DNA of 64,000 nucleotides from Butyricimonas synergistica DSM 23225 (lineage in GTDB: Bacteria > Bacteroidota > Bacteroidia > Bacteroidales > Marinifilaceae): NCBI RefSeq assembly GCF_000379665.1, contig NZ_KB903360.1, positions 2,175 to 66,174 of the forward strand, in the 5' to 3' direction. Numbering within the stretch: the stretch's first letter is position 1; each line of letters opens with the position of its first letter. The notes beneath the pieces were generated by a model that saw only the letters and a program-made list of their open reading frames with translations, was not told where the DNA came from and did no database searches. A program made the translations under genes and the position numbers. Shown one piece after another: positions 18,521-26,927 of this stretch.

Positions 18521-19102
18521 TTAACAAAAACATAGGGACAACAATACGATTAACATGAAAACGCATTGCCTGTAATCCGACAAATGGATTTTCAAATCCT
18601 TATATGCCTGTTTCTTGTGTGTTTTAACCGTGTTTATACTCAATCCCAACTCTTCCGAAATCTCGTCATAGCTGTATCCTTCCAATCGCAGCAAAATAAT
18701 CTCCCGTTTCACTCCCGACAACCGATTTACCTCTTCCAGAATCCGGGCTTTCAACTCCTGTTTAATTATTAAATGGTCAATATTGATCTCATCCACGAAA
18801 ACATCTTTTAATTCCTGCATTTCTCGTTCTACCTTATGATCCCGTATATAATTTAATGTCTTATTTTTCAAACAATGGTACAAGTATGACTTAAACGTCA
18901 GCAAATCCGGGAAACGATATGCCTTTTCCCACATATACAGAAAAGCTTCTTGCGTGACATCCGCACTAACCGCCTCATCCTGAAGCAACTTTAACGTAAA
19001 AGTGTAAGCTCGAGGATAAAACATATTAAAAACAGCCTTGAAAATTTGAGCATCTTTCAAGTCTATTTCCGACGTTTCAATGTGAATTCTTTCTGTTGCC
19101 AT
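18521..19102 (-). CDS. ECF-type RNA polymerase sigma factor
   Basis: A 193-residue sigma-70 family protein of the Bacteroidetes FecI-like group. Region 2 spans about residues 24-90 (ADVTQEAFLYMWEKAYRF, TLNYIRDHK) and region 4 about 118-172 with the helix-turn-helix EGYSYDEISEELGLSINTVK. A hydrophobic tail (VFMLIVLLSLCF) ends the protein. It probably directs transcription of the downstream fecR-susC-susD operon. No clear TAnnTTTG promoter was found upstream. Confidence 0.93.
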   Translation of the reverse strand: MATERIHIETSEIDLKDAQIFKAVFNMFYPRAYTFTLKLLQDEAVSADVTQEAFLYMWEKAYRFPDLLTFKSYLYHCLKNKTLNYIRDHKVEREMQELKDVFVDEINIDHLIIKQELKARILEEVNRLSGVKREIILLRLEGYSYDEISEELGLSINTVKTHKKQAYKDLKIHLSDYRQCVFMLIVLLSLCFC

Positions 19103-19207
19103 TTTTAATTTTTAGCACTTCTGTTCTTAAAGCACGAAAAAGAGACAGAAGGGGTGAGGCAATTTCGATTTTTTTCAAAAAAAAATCAAGAAAATATCAA
19201 GAAGAAT

Positions 19208-20353
19208 TCAGATAAAAACAATACTGTTCTCCCTTAGTTTTTGGAGATACATGCGCAACAGCATATCCGGGATAGAATAAACATTACCTTCGACCGTCAA
19301 CAGATCCAGTTCCATTAATTTACGGCTTGCCGCCTGCACAGCACTGCTCGATGCCAATGAATACTTACGAATAAAATCGACACTCATGATCTTCCGCGCT
19401 TTGCCTTCCGCCGCGACGGCATATAGCAACTCTTTCTGCCGCTCGGGAACCCGGGACAAAATCAGACGGTAGCCGTCACCGGCTTCCTCCAGCATAGCGC
19501 CAATAGTCTGCCGTAATATTTCCGCGGTACATATGCTGCCCACCGGAGTATTAATGAAAGCCTCATGAAAAGTCTTTTGCATATAATAGGTATTGCCGTC
19601 AAACAGATCATATATTTTCCGCACATCCGACTCTCCCATACTTCGTTCAAACGCACGGAACCAATGACAAACGAAAGGGATGTATTCCTCCTCCGCTATG
19701 GGCTGCAATTCCAAAACAGAAGTACTATTATAAAATGGTCGGGCGGAAGAGAGAAACATTTCCGTCACTAAATGGCGTTCACTACCAGCGAAAATAAAAT
19801 GTACATTCGAAAGATGTTGGATATACGAACGCAACAAAGCCTCAATATTCTTTTCCGGGTACCTGGTTATCTGCTGAAATTCGTCAAAAGCCACGACACA
19901 CGGCCTGTCAGCCTTCTCCAAACAGTTAAAAATCTCTGCAAGAGTAAACTCGGGACGACTAATGTCCCCAAGCTCCAAGCTGAAGGTCGGCATATTGTTC
20001 ATGGGGTCAAAACCAAATTTCGCATTAATAGACTTCAACCCACGGACAAACGCAGTCAACATTTTCTGACTCTTCGAATGCAATAAATCAAAAACTCGCT
20101 GACCGAAAACATAAGTAAATTCTCGCAAACTGGAGGTATGTAGAATATCTATATAAAATGTATAATAATTGTCCGTACATTCCGGTTTATCGTAACAAAA
20201 GTAAATCAACTTTGATTTTCCCATGCGCCGAGGCGAAATTAAACAAAGATTCCCCCCGTTAGATAGAGTCTGGATAACTTTCTTGGATTCTTCACGCCTG
20301 CCACAAAAATACTTTTCCGGAATACTACCCGTAATAATAAAAGGATTATTCAT
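19208..20353 (-). CDS. AAA+ ATPase of the archaeal-ATPase-like group
   Basis: A 381-residue cytoplasmic ATPase. Walker A is SPRRMGKSK (residues 40-48), Walker B is FDEF (156-159), a sensor-like IFAGSERH follows, and the C-terminus (RKIMSVDFIRKYSLASSSAV then KLMELDLLTVEGNVYSIPD) looks like a winged helix. It belongs to the PF01637-like STAND/AAA group whose members are common orphans in Bacteroidales. Role unknown. No nuclease or toxin partner is adjacent. It ends 105 bp before the sigma gene start region and is probably a separate unit. Confidence 0.85.
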   Translation of the reverse strand: MNNPFIITGSIPEKYFCGRREESKKVIQTLSNGGNLCLISPRRMGKSKLIYFCYDKPECTDNYYTFYIDILHTSSLREFTYVFGQRVFDLLHSKSQKMLTAFVRGLKSINAKFGFDPMNNMPTFSLELGDISRPEFTLAEIFNCLEKADRPCVVAFDEFQQITRYPEKNIEALLRSYIQHLSNVHFIFAGSERHLVTEMFLSSARPFYNSTSVLELQPIAEEEYIPFVCHWFRAFERSMGESDVRKIYDLFDGNTYYMQKTFHEAFINTPVGSICTAEILRQTIGAMLEEAGDGYRLILSRVPERQKELLYAVAAEGKARKIMSVDFIRKYSLASSSAVQAASRKLMELDLLTVEGNVYSIPDMLLRMYLQKLRENSIVFI

Positions 20354-20768
20354 ATCTCATTCATTTACTTGTTACGAGTGCAAGGTAATTATTTATTTCA
20401 AATTATACAACTCGTATAATACAAAATAAATAATGAGTGATATTATCGGACAACAATTTGATTTCTACCAATAATTATATATTTTTACAACATTCGCTCA
20501 AACCTAAAAAATAAAATGTTGTGCTTGCGTGAAAGAATGCCCGAACGGCGCAAGAGTTTTCCACACCCCTTTCACAGAATTTCTGTTCAAGAATTTTCAT
20601 GGCAGGAAAGAGCCGGAACTGTTTATGCTGACGCACTAACCCTCATCTCGTTCATAAGGTTTACAAGGTTGAACCTTCGGTTCTTAAAGTTTATAAAGCT
20701 TTGCACACGTAACGCAATGACTTTATGAACTTTATAAACCTTATAAACTTTACAAACTGGCTGGAGCA
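20354..20768. other. Intergenic stretch of 415 bp with opposed 9-bp arrays
   Basis: No gene is supported here. The left half (20354-20515) is very AT-rich and probably holds the promoter of the ATPase gene, but no good TAnnTTTG match was seen. The middle (20516-20640) has no recognised element. The right part (20651-20756) carries the inverted 9-bp repeat arrays listed separately. Confidence 0.5.
20651..20756. repeat. Opposed arrays of degenerate 9-bp units
   Basis: The left side has units TTCATAAGG, TTTACAAGG, then TTCTTAAAG and TTTATAAAG (20681-20698). The right side has CTTTATGAA, CTTTATAAA, CCTTATAAA and CTTTACAAA in succession (20721-20756). The sides are inverted relative to each other, so the segment can fold into one long imperfect hairpin around 20699-20720. 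It lies 12 bp after the stop of the kinase-like gene at 20769. Confidence 0.75.
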
Positions 20769-21386
20769 TTACCCCTCCCGCAATGCTTTTTTCACGAACT
20801 CCTCGATAAAATCGACAGTTCCCTGTACCCCCAGTAAAGAAGAATCCACGGATAAATGATAGGATGCAGCCACGCCCCATTCTTTATCAGAATAGAAATT
20901 GTAGTAATTAGGACGCGTCTTATCCATCTTCCTCACCAACTCACGGGCTTCCTGTTCCGAAATATGCTGGCGGCTCATCACGGTTTTCACCCGAGTATCC
21001 ATATCGGCGTGGATAAATACATTGATACACCGCTTGTTATCCCGCAGGATATAATCGGCACATCGCCCCACGATCACGCAAGAATGCTCATTCGCCACTT
21101 TCCGGATCACATCCGATTGTATCTGGAAAAGTTTATCATTCGAGAGGAAATCATTATACTGGAACGGTCCGAAAGTAAAACCGGCAGCAAAAGCCTGCAA
21201 TAGGTTCCCCGAATTCCTCTCGTCTGCCTTTTCAAAAAATTCCTGGCACAATCCGCTCTCTTTTGATGCCAAGGCGATCAACTCCTTATCGTAAAAAGCA
21301 ATATTCAATCTCTCGGCTAGCGCGTGCCCAATTTCTTTGCCACAACTGCCGAACTGGCGCCCCACGGTAATAACAAAATTCTCCAT
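20769..21386 (-). CDS. Cytidylate kinase-like family protein
   Basis: A 205-residue P-loop protein of the cytidylate-kinase-like family (PF13189). The nucleotide-binding loop is VGRQFGSCGKEIG near residue 8, and CVIVGRCADYIL followed by VFIHADMDTRVKTVM matches the kinase core. Members are found in many Bacteroidota and Firmicutes; their substrate is uncertain, and the gene is distinct from true cmk. A TAGTTTTG -7 element lies 29 bp upstream of the start. Cytoplasmic. Confidence 0.88.
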   Translation of the reverse strand: MENFVITVGRQFGSCGKEIGHALAERLNIAFYDKELIALASKESGLCQEFFEKADERNSGNLLQAFAAGFTFGPFQYNDFLSNDKLFQIQSDVIRKVANEHSCVIVGRCADYILRDNKRCINVFIHADMDTRVKTVMSRQHISEQEARELVRKMDKTRPNYYNFYSDKEWGVAASYHLSVDSSLLGVQGTVDFIEEFVKKALREG

Positions 21387-21414
21387 AAGTCTATCTTTTA
21401 AGCTATTTCTTCTA

Positions 21415-21422
21415 CAAAACTA
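21415..21422 (-). promoter_or_regulatory. Putative -7 element for the cytidylate-kinase-like gene
   Basis: On the minus strand TAGTTTTG matches TAnnTTTG 29 bp before the start codon at 21386. No -33 TTG was found at the usual distance. Confidence 0.4.
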
Positions 21423-21465
21423 TCGTTTTTTTTCTAAATCCGTTGCCCTTAACGTACAAATTTAT

Positions 21466-22815
21466 TTACACTTTCAGATGTTTCAATTGCCACCTCAACA
21501 TCAAGGCTGCCACGATTGTGGCGATAGCATCCGCCACGGGCATACTCATCCATACCCCATCGGTGCCGAAAAAATTCGGGAGAATCAGAAGCGAAGGGAT
21601 CAAAAACAGCAACTGCCGTGTCAGCGACAAGAAGATAGCTTTCTTCGCCATTCCAATGGATTGAAAGAAACTCGAAGTCACCATCTGGAAACCAACCACG
21701 GGGAAAAATATCACCACGATACGCAATCCCTCCACCGCGATACGAATCAACTCGGCGTCCGTCGTGAAAAGATAAACGATCGACCGGGGAAATAACTGTC
21801 CCGACAAGAAACCGATCGTCGTAACCGTCACCCCGCAAAAGATCGTGTATTTCAAAACCTGTATCAAACGATCGAATTGCCGTGCCCCGAAATTATATCC
21901 CGCGATAGGTTGCATTCCCTGATTGAAACCCATCACGATCATAATAAACAGGAAAACAACCCGATTCACGATACCGTAAGCCCCGATAGCCAAATCGCCC
22001 CCGTGGGCTTTCAAGCTCTTGTTTATCAAAATCACCACGAAACAGGCACACAGATTCATCAGAAACGGCGATAGTCCGATAGCCAACATACCTCCCACGA
22101 TATGCCGTTTCAGCCCGAATATACCTCGTTGAAAATGCAGGAAACTCTTTTTATCGAAAAAGTGATGCAACTGCCAACTCAAAGATATCACTTGAGCCAT
22201 AATCGTCGCCAACGCCGCACCTCTTATTCCCCACTCGAACACGAGAATAAACAACGCATCCAGGACGCAATTCACGATCACCGCCATCAAGGTAGCCGTC
22301 ATCGCTTTTCTCGGGTACCCCGAGGCTCTCAACACCTCGTTCAGCCCCATGTAAATATGGGTAATTAAATTACCTGCAAGAATTACTTCCATGTATTCCC
22401 GGGCATAAGGCAAAGTATCCGGACTTGCCCCGAAAAACAATAATATCGGATTTAGAAATACCAATGCCACAGTCATGAATATCAACCCGATAATAGCATT
22501 CAGCAACACCACGTTACCCAGCACGTGAGTCGCGCTTTCTTTATCCTTCTGTCCCAACTTGATCGCCACCAGCGTCGAGGCTCCCACCCCGACCAACGAA
22601 CCGAATGCCGCCGCCAGGTTCATCAACGGGAACGTGATCGCCAAACCCGCGATAGCCAATGGTCCCACGCCATGACCGATAAATATACTATCCACCATAT
22701 TATACAACGAAGAAGCCGTCATGGCAATAATCGCGGGAATAGCATATTGCATCAGCAACTTCCCGATCTTCTCCGTTCCCAATACCAGTGGTGTATTGTC
22801 CCGCACGTCAGTCAT
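21466..22815 (-). CDS. MATE family efflux transporter
   Basis: A 449-residue inner-membrane protein with about twelve predicted helices and the MATE layout: PAIIAMTASSLYNMVDSIFI at the start and a second repeated half beginning SPFLMNLCACFVV, followed by GFNQGMQPIAGYNFGARQFD. Members export drugs or other organic compounds by Na+ or H+ antiport; the substrate is unknown. Its start lies inside the end of ispG (8-bp overlap), so the two are probably translationally coupled, although no functional link is evident. Confidence 0.93.
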   Translation of the reverse strand: MTDVRDNTPLVLGTEKIGKLLMQYAIPAIIAMTASSLYNMVDSIFIGHGVGPLAIAGLAITFPLMNLAAAFGSLVGVGASTLVAIKLGQKDKESATHVLGNVVLLNAIIGLIFMTVALVFLNPILLFFGASPDTLPYAREYMEVILAGNLITHIYMGLNEVLRASGYPRKAMTATLMAVIVNCVLDALFILVFEWGIRGAALATIMAQVISLSWQLHHFFDKKSFLHFQRGIFGLKRHIVGGMLAIGLSPFLMNLCACFVVILINKSLKAHGGDLAIGAYGIVNRVVFLFIMIVMGFNQGMQPIAGYNFGARQFDRLIQVLKYTIFCGVTVTTIGFLSGQLFPRSIVYLFTTDAELIRIAVEGLRIVVIFFPVVGFQMVTSSFFQSIGMAKKAIFLSLTRQLLFLIPSLLILPNFFGTDGVWMSMPVADAIATIVAALMLRWQLKHLKV

Positions 22816-24664
22816 TCCAATCCCCGCTTTCTACAATCAATTGTTTTAACGCTTCTATCGCCTCATCCTCCGGCACACCTACCCGTACCATCTCTTTGCC
22901 CCGGAACAGATTCACCTTTCCATTTCCTGCACCCACGTAACCGTAATCGGCATCCCCCATCTCTCCGGGCCCGTTGACCACACATCCCATCACGGCTATT
23001 TTCAAGCGACTCAAATGACCGAACGCCTTTTTCACCCGAGCCACGGATTCCTGCAAATTATATAGTGTCCGCCCACATCCCGGGCAACTGATAAATTCCG
23101 TTTTATAACGCCGAACTCCCGCCGACTGCAATATATCCCGACTCAACTGCACACCGTAGAATGCATCCGGAACTCGAGTGAAAGACAACCACAATCCATA
23201 CCCCAGGCGATCCAGGAACAAACCGCCTAAATTCGCCGCCACCGACAAACTGAGCGCGGACAAATCCTCTTCACCCGAAATCAAACGAACAACCACTCGA
23301 TTCTCTATACCCAGACGTTCCAACCGCCCAAAATACTCCCGATACAGGGAATAAGACGGGATATCAAGGGTAAGCACCACGACAGCCGATTTATCCTCCT
23401 CCAATTTTCTCGCCAAATCAGCATTCATAAATTCCCCGTCACACAACTCCACGAAAACACAATCTCCTTCCACGGGCTTCGAGAGGCGTATAAATTCCCC
23501 TGCACCGATCAATGCCACCGCTTTACGGTTATACACGTGAGCCACGTCAAGCATTTCATAAGGCACAACCACGGTAACCGAATCCGGCAATTTTGTCAAT
23601 TCCGGTCCTAACGCCTCGGTGTAAATAATCTCCGGGGCTCGTTCCCCCGCGCGCAACATATCGCCATACACGGGGTCATTCACCGCCGCCACGTGGAAAT
23701 CCAATTTCTCCATAACCGACTCGTCAATACATTCCACCCGAGAAATATCCGCGACAATCACCGGATGAGAATAACGCCCCTCCAGCCGAACGGGGTGCTC
23801 CTTCGTGTCAACAGAACGACACGCCATAACCAAAGCCCTCGCTACGGGAATTTCCCGTTCCGGCTCCTCTGTCAAAGAAACTCGAATGGTATCCCCCAAC
23901 CCCTCGTTCAAAAGAGTACCGATACCCACAGCCGAACGGATTCTCCCGTCTTCCCCCTCGCCCGCTTCCGTCACGCCCAAATGCAACGGGTAATCCATCC
24001 CCTCCTTTTCCATCTGCCGCGCCAACAAACGTACCGCCTCCACCATCACGCGGCAATCACTCGATTTCAAAGAAATCACCACATCATTAAACTTCTCGTC
24101 ACGACATACCCGCAGGTATTCCATCGTCGCCTCCACCATTCCGGCAGGCGTATTCCCGTAGCGGCTCATAATACGATCGGAAAGAGAACCATGGTTTGTT
24201 CCAATCCGTACTGCCGTACCATACTCCCGGCACACGTCGAGAAATTCCCTGAACTTTTCCCTCAACCGCTGCAATTCTTCCGCGTACTCCTCGTCCGTGT
24301 ACACCAACGTCTTGAATGTCGCCCGTTTATCCACGAAATTACCGGGATTGATACGAACTTTCTCCACGTGCTTCGCCGCCTCTATCGCCGCCTCCGGGTT
24401 AAAATGAATATCTGCCGAAAGCGGTGTCTTGTATCCCCTCCGGCGCAATTCCGCGTGTATATTTTGCAAATTCCTTGCTTCCTTTACCCCGGGAGCCGTG
24501 ATTCTCACCAACTCTCCTCCCGCTTCAATAATCCGGATCGCCTGTTCCACGCAAGCCTCCGTGTTCATCGTGTCCGTATTCAACATGGATTGCACACACA
24601 CGGGATATTCCGACCCGATATAAATATCACCGACCTTTACTTGTTTTGTTTTCCGACGAACCAT
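22808..24664 (-). CDS. ispG: 4-hydroxy-3-methylbut-2-enyl diphosphate synthase (long form)
   Basis: A 618-residue IspG (GcpE), the penultimate enzyme of the MEP isoprenoid pathway, which reduces MEcPP to HMBPP. The N-terminal TIM-barrel part (GSEYPVCVQSMLNTDTMNTE, VRINPGNF) and the C-terminal [4Fe-4S] part with Cys527, Cys530 (CPGCGRT), Cys561 and Glu568 (CVVNGPGE) are separated by a large insertion, as in the long IspG of Bacteroidota, Chlamydiae and plants. The start codon is preceded by an AATC-phased repeat. It lies between the acyl-CoA ligase gene and the MATE gene on the same strand. Confidence 0.96.
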   Translation of the reverse strand: MVRRKTKQVKVGDIYIGSEYPVCVQSMLNTDTMNTEACVEQAIRIIEAGGELVRITAPGVKEARNLQNIHAELRRRGYKTPLSADIHFNPEAAIEAAKHVEKVRINPGNFVDKRATFKTLVYTDEEYAEELQRLREKFREFLDVCREYGTAVRIGTNHGSLSDRIMSRYGNTPAGMVEATMEYLRVCRDEKFNDVVISLKSSDCRVMVEAVRLLARQMEKEGMDYPLHLGVTEAGEGEDGRIRSAVGIGTLLNEGLGDTIRVSLTEEPEREIPVARALVMACRSVDTKEHPVRLEGRYSHPVIVADISRVECIDESVMEKLDFHVAAVNDPVYGDMLRAGERAPEIIYTEALGPELTKLPDSVTVVVPYEMLDVAHVYNRKAVALIGAGEFIRLSKPVEGDCVFVELCDGEFMNADLARKLEEDKSAVVVLTLDIPSYSLYREYFGRLERLGIENRVVVRLISGEEDLSALSLSVAANLGGLFLDRLGYGLWLSFTRVPDAFYGVQLSRDILQSAGVRRYKTEFISCPGCGRTLYNLQESVARVKKAFGHLSRLKIAVMGCVVNGPGEMGDADYGYVGAGNGKVNLFRGKEMVRVGVPEDEAIEALKQLIVESGDWND

Positions 24665-24665
24665 T

Positions 24666-24740
24666 TCTCAATTTTAGATTTAATGATTTCAGATTGATGA
24701 ATTCCGTGATTAAATCGGAAATCACCGAATCGGAAATCTC
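24666..24740 (-). repeat. AATC-phased intergenic repeat before ispG
   Basis: In ispG orientation the segment contains GATTCGGTGATT, AATCACGGAATT, AATCTGAAATCATTA and finally AAATCTAAAATT, ending four bases before the ispG start codon. AATC cores recur at 7-8 bp spacing. The same words in the same order occur before the czcA-like start at 51980. Confidence 0.7.
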
Positions 24741-26638
24741 ATTAACTGTTTTAAATTCTGAAGGTTACACTTATTAGTCATATCCTTTCCTTCCGGGGTG
24801 TAAAGATAAGCGATTTCTTCCTTAAAACGATCGTAAACTTTAGCTCTTACCACTTTCATAGTAGAATTTATCATCCCGTTCTGTTCCGTCAAAGGCTCGG
24901 GCAGTATGGCAACAACCGCGGGCAACCATCTCTCCGGGAACAAATTAGCATGACGTCCTCCAGCCCGGTAAGCCATCAATTCATCCTGCAACTTTTTTAT
25001 CATCAAACGGTATGCATCCGGGGACCCCGGCTCCACATCCTGTTTCTCAATATACTCCCGCAGTGCCGTCCTGCTCGGGACAATCAACCCCGCCGTGTAA
25101 GGCGACTGGTTATTATATAATATGCAATAATCAATATACTTGGATTGCTCAGCGATCGTTTCCTCTATTCCCTCCGGGCTATATTTTTCCCCGTCATTCG
25201 CGATCAGCAAAGATTTGAAACGCCCCAACACGTAGAGCCAACCCGACTTATCCAGATACCCCAGGTCACCCGTGTGCAACCAGCCGTCGACGACCGTTTC
25301 TGCCGTGCTTTTCTCGTTCCTCCAATATCCTTCCATCACGTTTCCCCCGCGAACCCATAACTCACCTTTCTGCCCGGGTGACAACGGTTTTCCGTCCTCA
25401 TCACAGATCAATAAATCCATGGGTTTCACCAGCACTCCCGACGAACCGAACCGATATCGCCGGGGGGTATTGGAACTAATCACCGGAGAAGCCTCCGACA
25501 ACCCGTACCCTTGAAACATCGGGATTCCCAACGCCGCGTAATACCGTTGTAACTCTATATCCAAAAGGGCTCCACCCCCGACAAAAAATTGCAGGTTCTC
25601 CCCGAACACTTGTTTTCTGATCTTCGAGAATAACACGGCATCCCACAACTTCACCAAAGGTTTCAGCAGGCATCTGCTCCCTTTTCCCCGGTCGTCCCCG
25701 CCCCCGTTATATTTATAAGCAAGTTTCAATCCCCACCGGTAAAAACGATCGGCGAAACGCCCTTTTGCCCGAATGCCCGCCTCGATATTCTTGCGAAAAT
25801 TCTTTGCCAACGCCGGAACGCTCAACAAGACATGAGGTTTCACCTCTTGCAAATTCACCGGGATATTCCGCAAATACTCCATTCCCGACTGCCCGTAATC
25901 CACCGATGCCACCGATGCCCCGTTATACATGAACGAGTAGAGCCCCACCGTGTGGGCAAAACTATGATCCCACGGCAAAAATAACAACACTTTATAATGA
26001 TCCGGTATTTGGATTAACGAATCCGCCTGCAACACGTTCGTCACGTAATTCCGGTGCGACAGCATGATACCCTTCGGTTCGGCTGTCGTGCCCGACGTGT
26101 AAGAAATATTCACCAGTTCATGTTCTCCCACCGCGGCAATCCGTGCGTCCAGCTCTGCCTGATGCGTCCTCAACCATTCTTTCCCCTCCTGCTGCACCTT
26201 CTCGAAAGACAAGTAACGTCCCTCGTTTATCATCGAATTGAACACAATAATCTTCTCCACATCAGGGATCTCCCCTTCAATCCCTTTCACCCGATTCAAA
26301 AAATTAGCTGAAACAAGCAAAAATCTTGCCCGTGAATGTTGAATACGAAAAACGAGTTCCCCGTCCGTCAACTTGATAGACAACGGCACATTCACCCCTC
26401 CCGCACACAACATTCCCAACTCCGAATAAACCCATTTATTGCATCCCTCGCTCAACAACGCCACCCGGTCGCCCCGTTCCAACCCCAACATACACAAAGC
26501 CCCGGCAAAGTCCATCACTTCCCGTTTCACTTCCGTGTACGTCGTCGCCCCGTATTCCCCGTTCCTTTTCTCCCACAAATAAGGTCGGTCGGGAAACATC
26601 TTACAACTTCTCTCGAATAAGTCTATAATCGTCTTCAT
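24722..26638 (-). CDS. Long-chain acyl-CoA synthetase (AMP-forming)
   Basis: A 638-residue ANL-superfamily ligase that activates long-chain fatty acids to acyl-CoA with ATP. Motifs: P-loop SYTSGTTAEPKGIMLSH, GYGLSEASPVIS, WLHTGDLGYLDKSGWLYVLG and FKSLLIANDGEKYSPEGIE. It has no signal peptide and is probably membrane-associated in the cytoplasm. The start at 26638 (MKTIIDLFE) is chosen because the -7 element at 26656-26663 would lie on top of the longer start at 26656. It could act on other carboxylic acids; the exact chain length is not readable. Confidence 0.93.
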   Translation of the reverse strand: MKTIIDLFERSCKMFPDRPYLWEKRNGEYGATTYTEVKREVMDFAGALCMLGLERGDRVALLSEGCNKWVYSELGMLCAGGVNVPLSIKLTDGELVFRIQHSRARFLLVSANFLNRVKGIEGEIPDVEKIIVFNSMINEGRYLSFEKVQQEGKEWLRTHQAELDARIAAVGEHELVNISYTSGTTAEPKGIMLSHRNYVTNVLQADSLIQIPDHYKVLLFLPWDHSFAHTVGLYSFMYNGASVASVDYGQSGMEYLRNIPVNLQEVKPHVLLSVPALAKNFRKNIEAGIRAKGRFADRFYRWGLKLAYKYNGGGDDRGKGSRCLLKPLVKLWDAVLFSKIRKQVFGENLQFFVGGGALLDIELQRYYAALGIPMFQGYGLSEASPVISSNTPRRYRFGSSGVLVKPMDLLICDEDGKPLSPGQKGELWVRGGNVMEGYWRNEKSTAETVVDGWLHTGDLGYLDKSGWLYVLGRFKSLLIANDGEKYSPEGIEETIAEQSKYIDYCILYNNQSPYTAGLIVPSRTALREYIEKQDVEPGSPDAYRLMIKKLQDELMAYRAGGRHANLFPERWLPAVVAILPEPLTEQNGMINSTMKVVRAKVYDRFKEEIAYLYTPEGKDMTNKCNLQNLKQLMRFPIR

Positions 26639-26655
26639 ATCTTTCATCATTCCCA

Positions 26656-26663
26656 CAAAGCTA
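26656..26663 (-). promoter_or_regulatory. Putative -7 element for the acyl-CoA ligase gene
   Basis: On the minus strand TAGCTTTG matches TAnnTTTG. The nearest TTG upstream is 24 nt away, longer than usual. Its position supports translation starting at 26638 rather than at 26656. Confidence 0.4.
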
Positions 26664-26774
26664 ACAAAGAATTTCCATTCTTACGAACAAAATTCCCAAA
26701 AACACGAACGACTACGACACACATCAAAACACCCGCCCCTTATCTAATCCCAGTCCTCTCCAGCTCCTCTCCCA

Positions 26775-26912
26775 CTCTTCTCCCACTCTTCTCTACATTA
26801 AAACAAGATAATGTTCTATCTCTAAATAATTATTAAACGCATTATTTCGTTTTATAATCGGATAACAATCGAATAACAACCGCTTAAAAAGTAGAGAAGA
26901 GTGGGAGAAGAG
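26775..26912. repeat. 22-bp perfect inverted repeat flanking 94 AT-rich bases
   Basis: The left arm at 26775-26796 (CTCTTCTCCCACTCTTCTCT plus AC) is the exact reverse complement of 26891-26912. The left arm is extended outward by one more copy of an 11-bp unit TCTCCCACTCT. The inner 94 bp is AT-rich and holds no gene. It fills most of the gap between the ligase and the POT-type transporter gene. Confidence 0.85.
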
Positions 26913-26927
26913 CCGAAGAGGAATACA

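Noticed and set aside
19161-19189. Poly-T/poly-A hairpin upstream of the sigma-gene region
   Set aside because: It is homopolymer sequence with no GC stem and is likely to be low-complexity DNA.
20516-20728. A 70-codon open frame in the gap before the kinase-like gene
   Set aside because: It runs into the 9-bp repeat arrays, which create a fake repetitive peptide; no ribosome-binding or promoter signal was seen.
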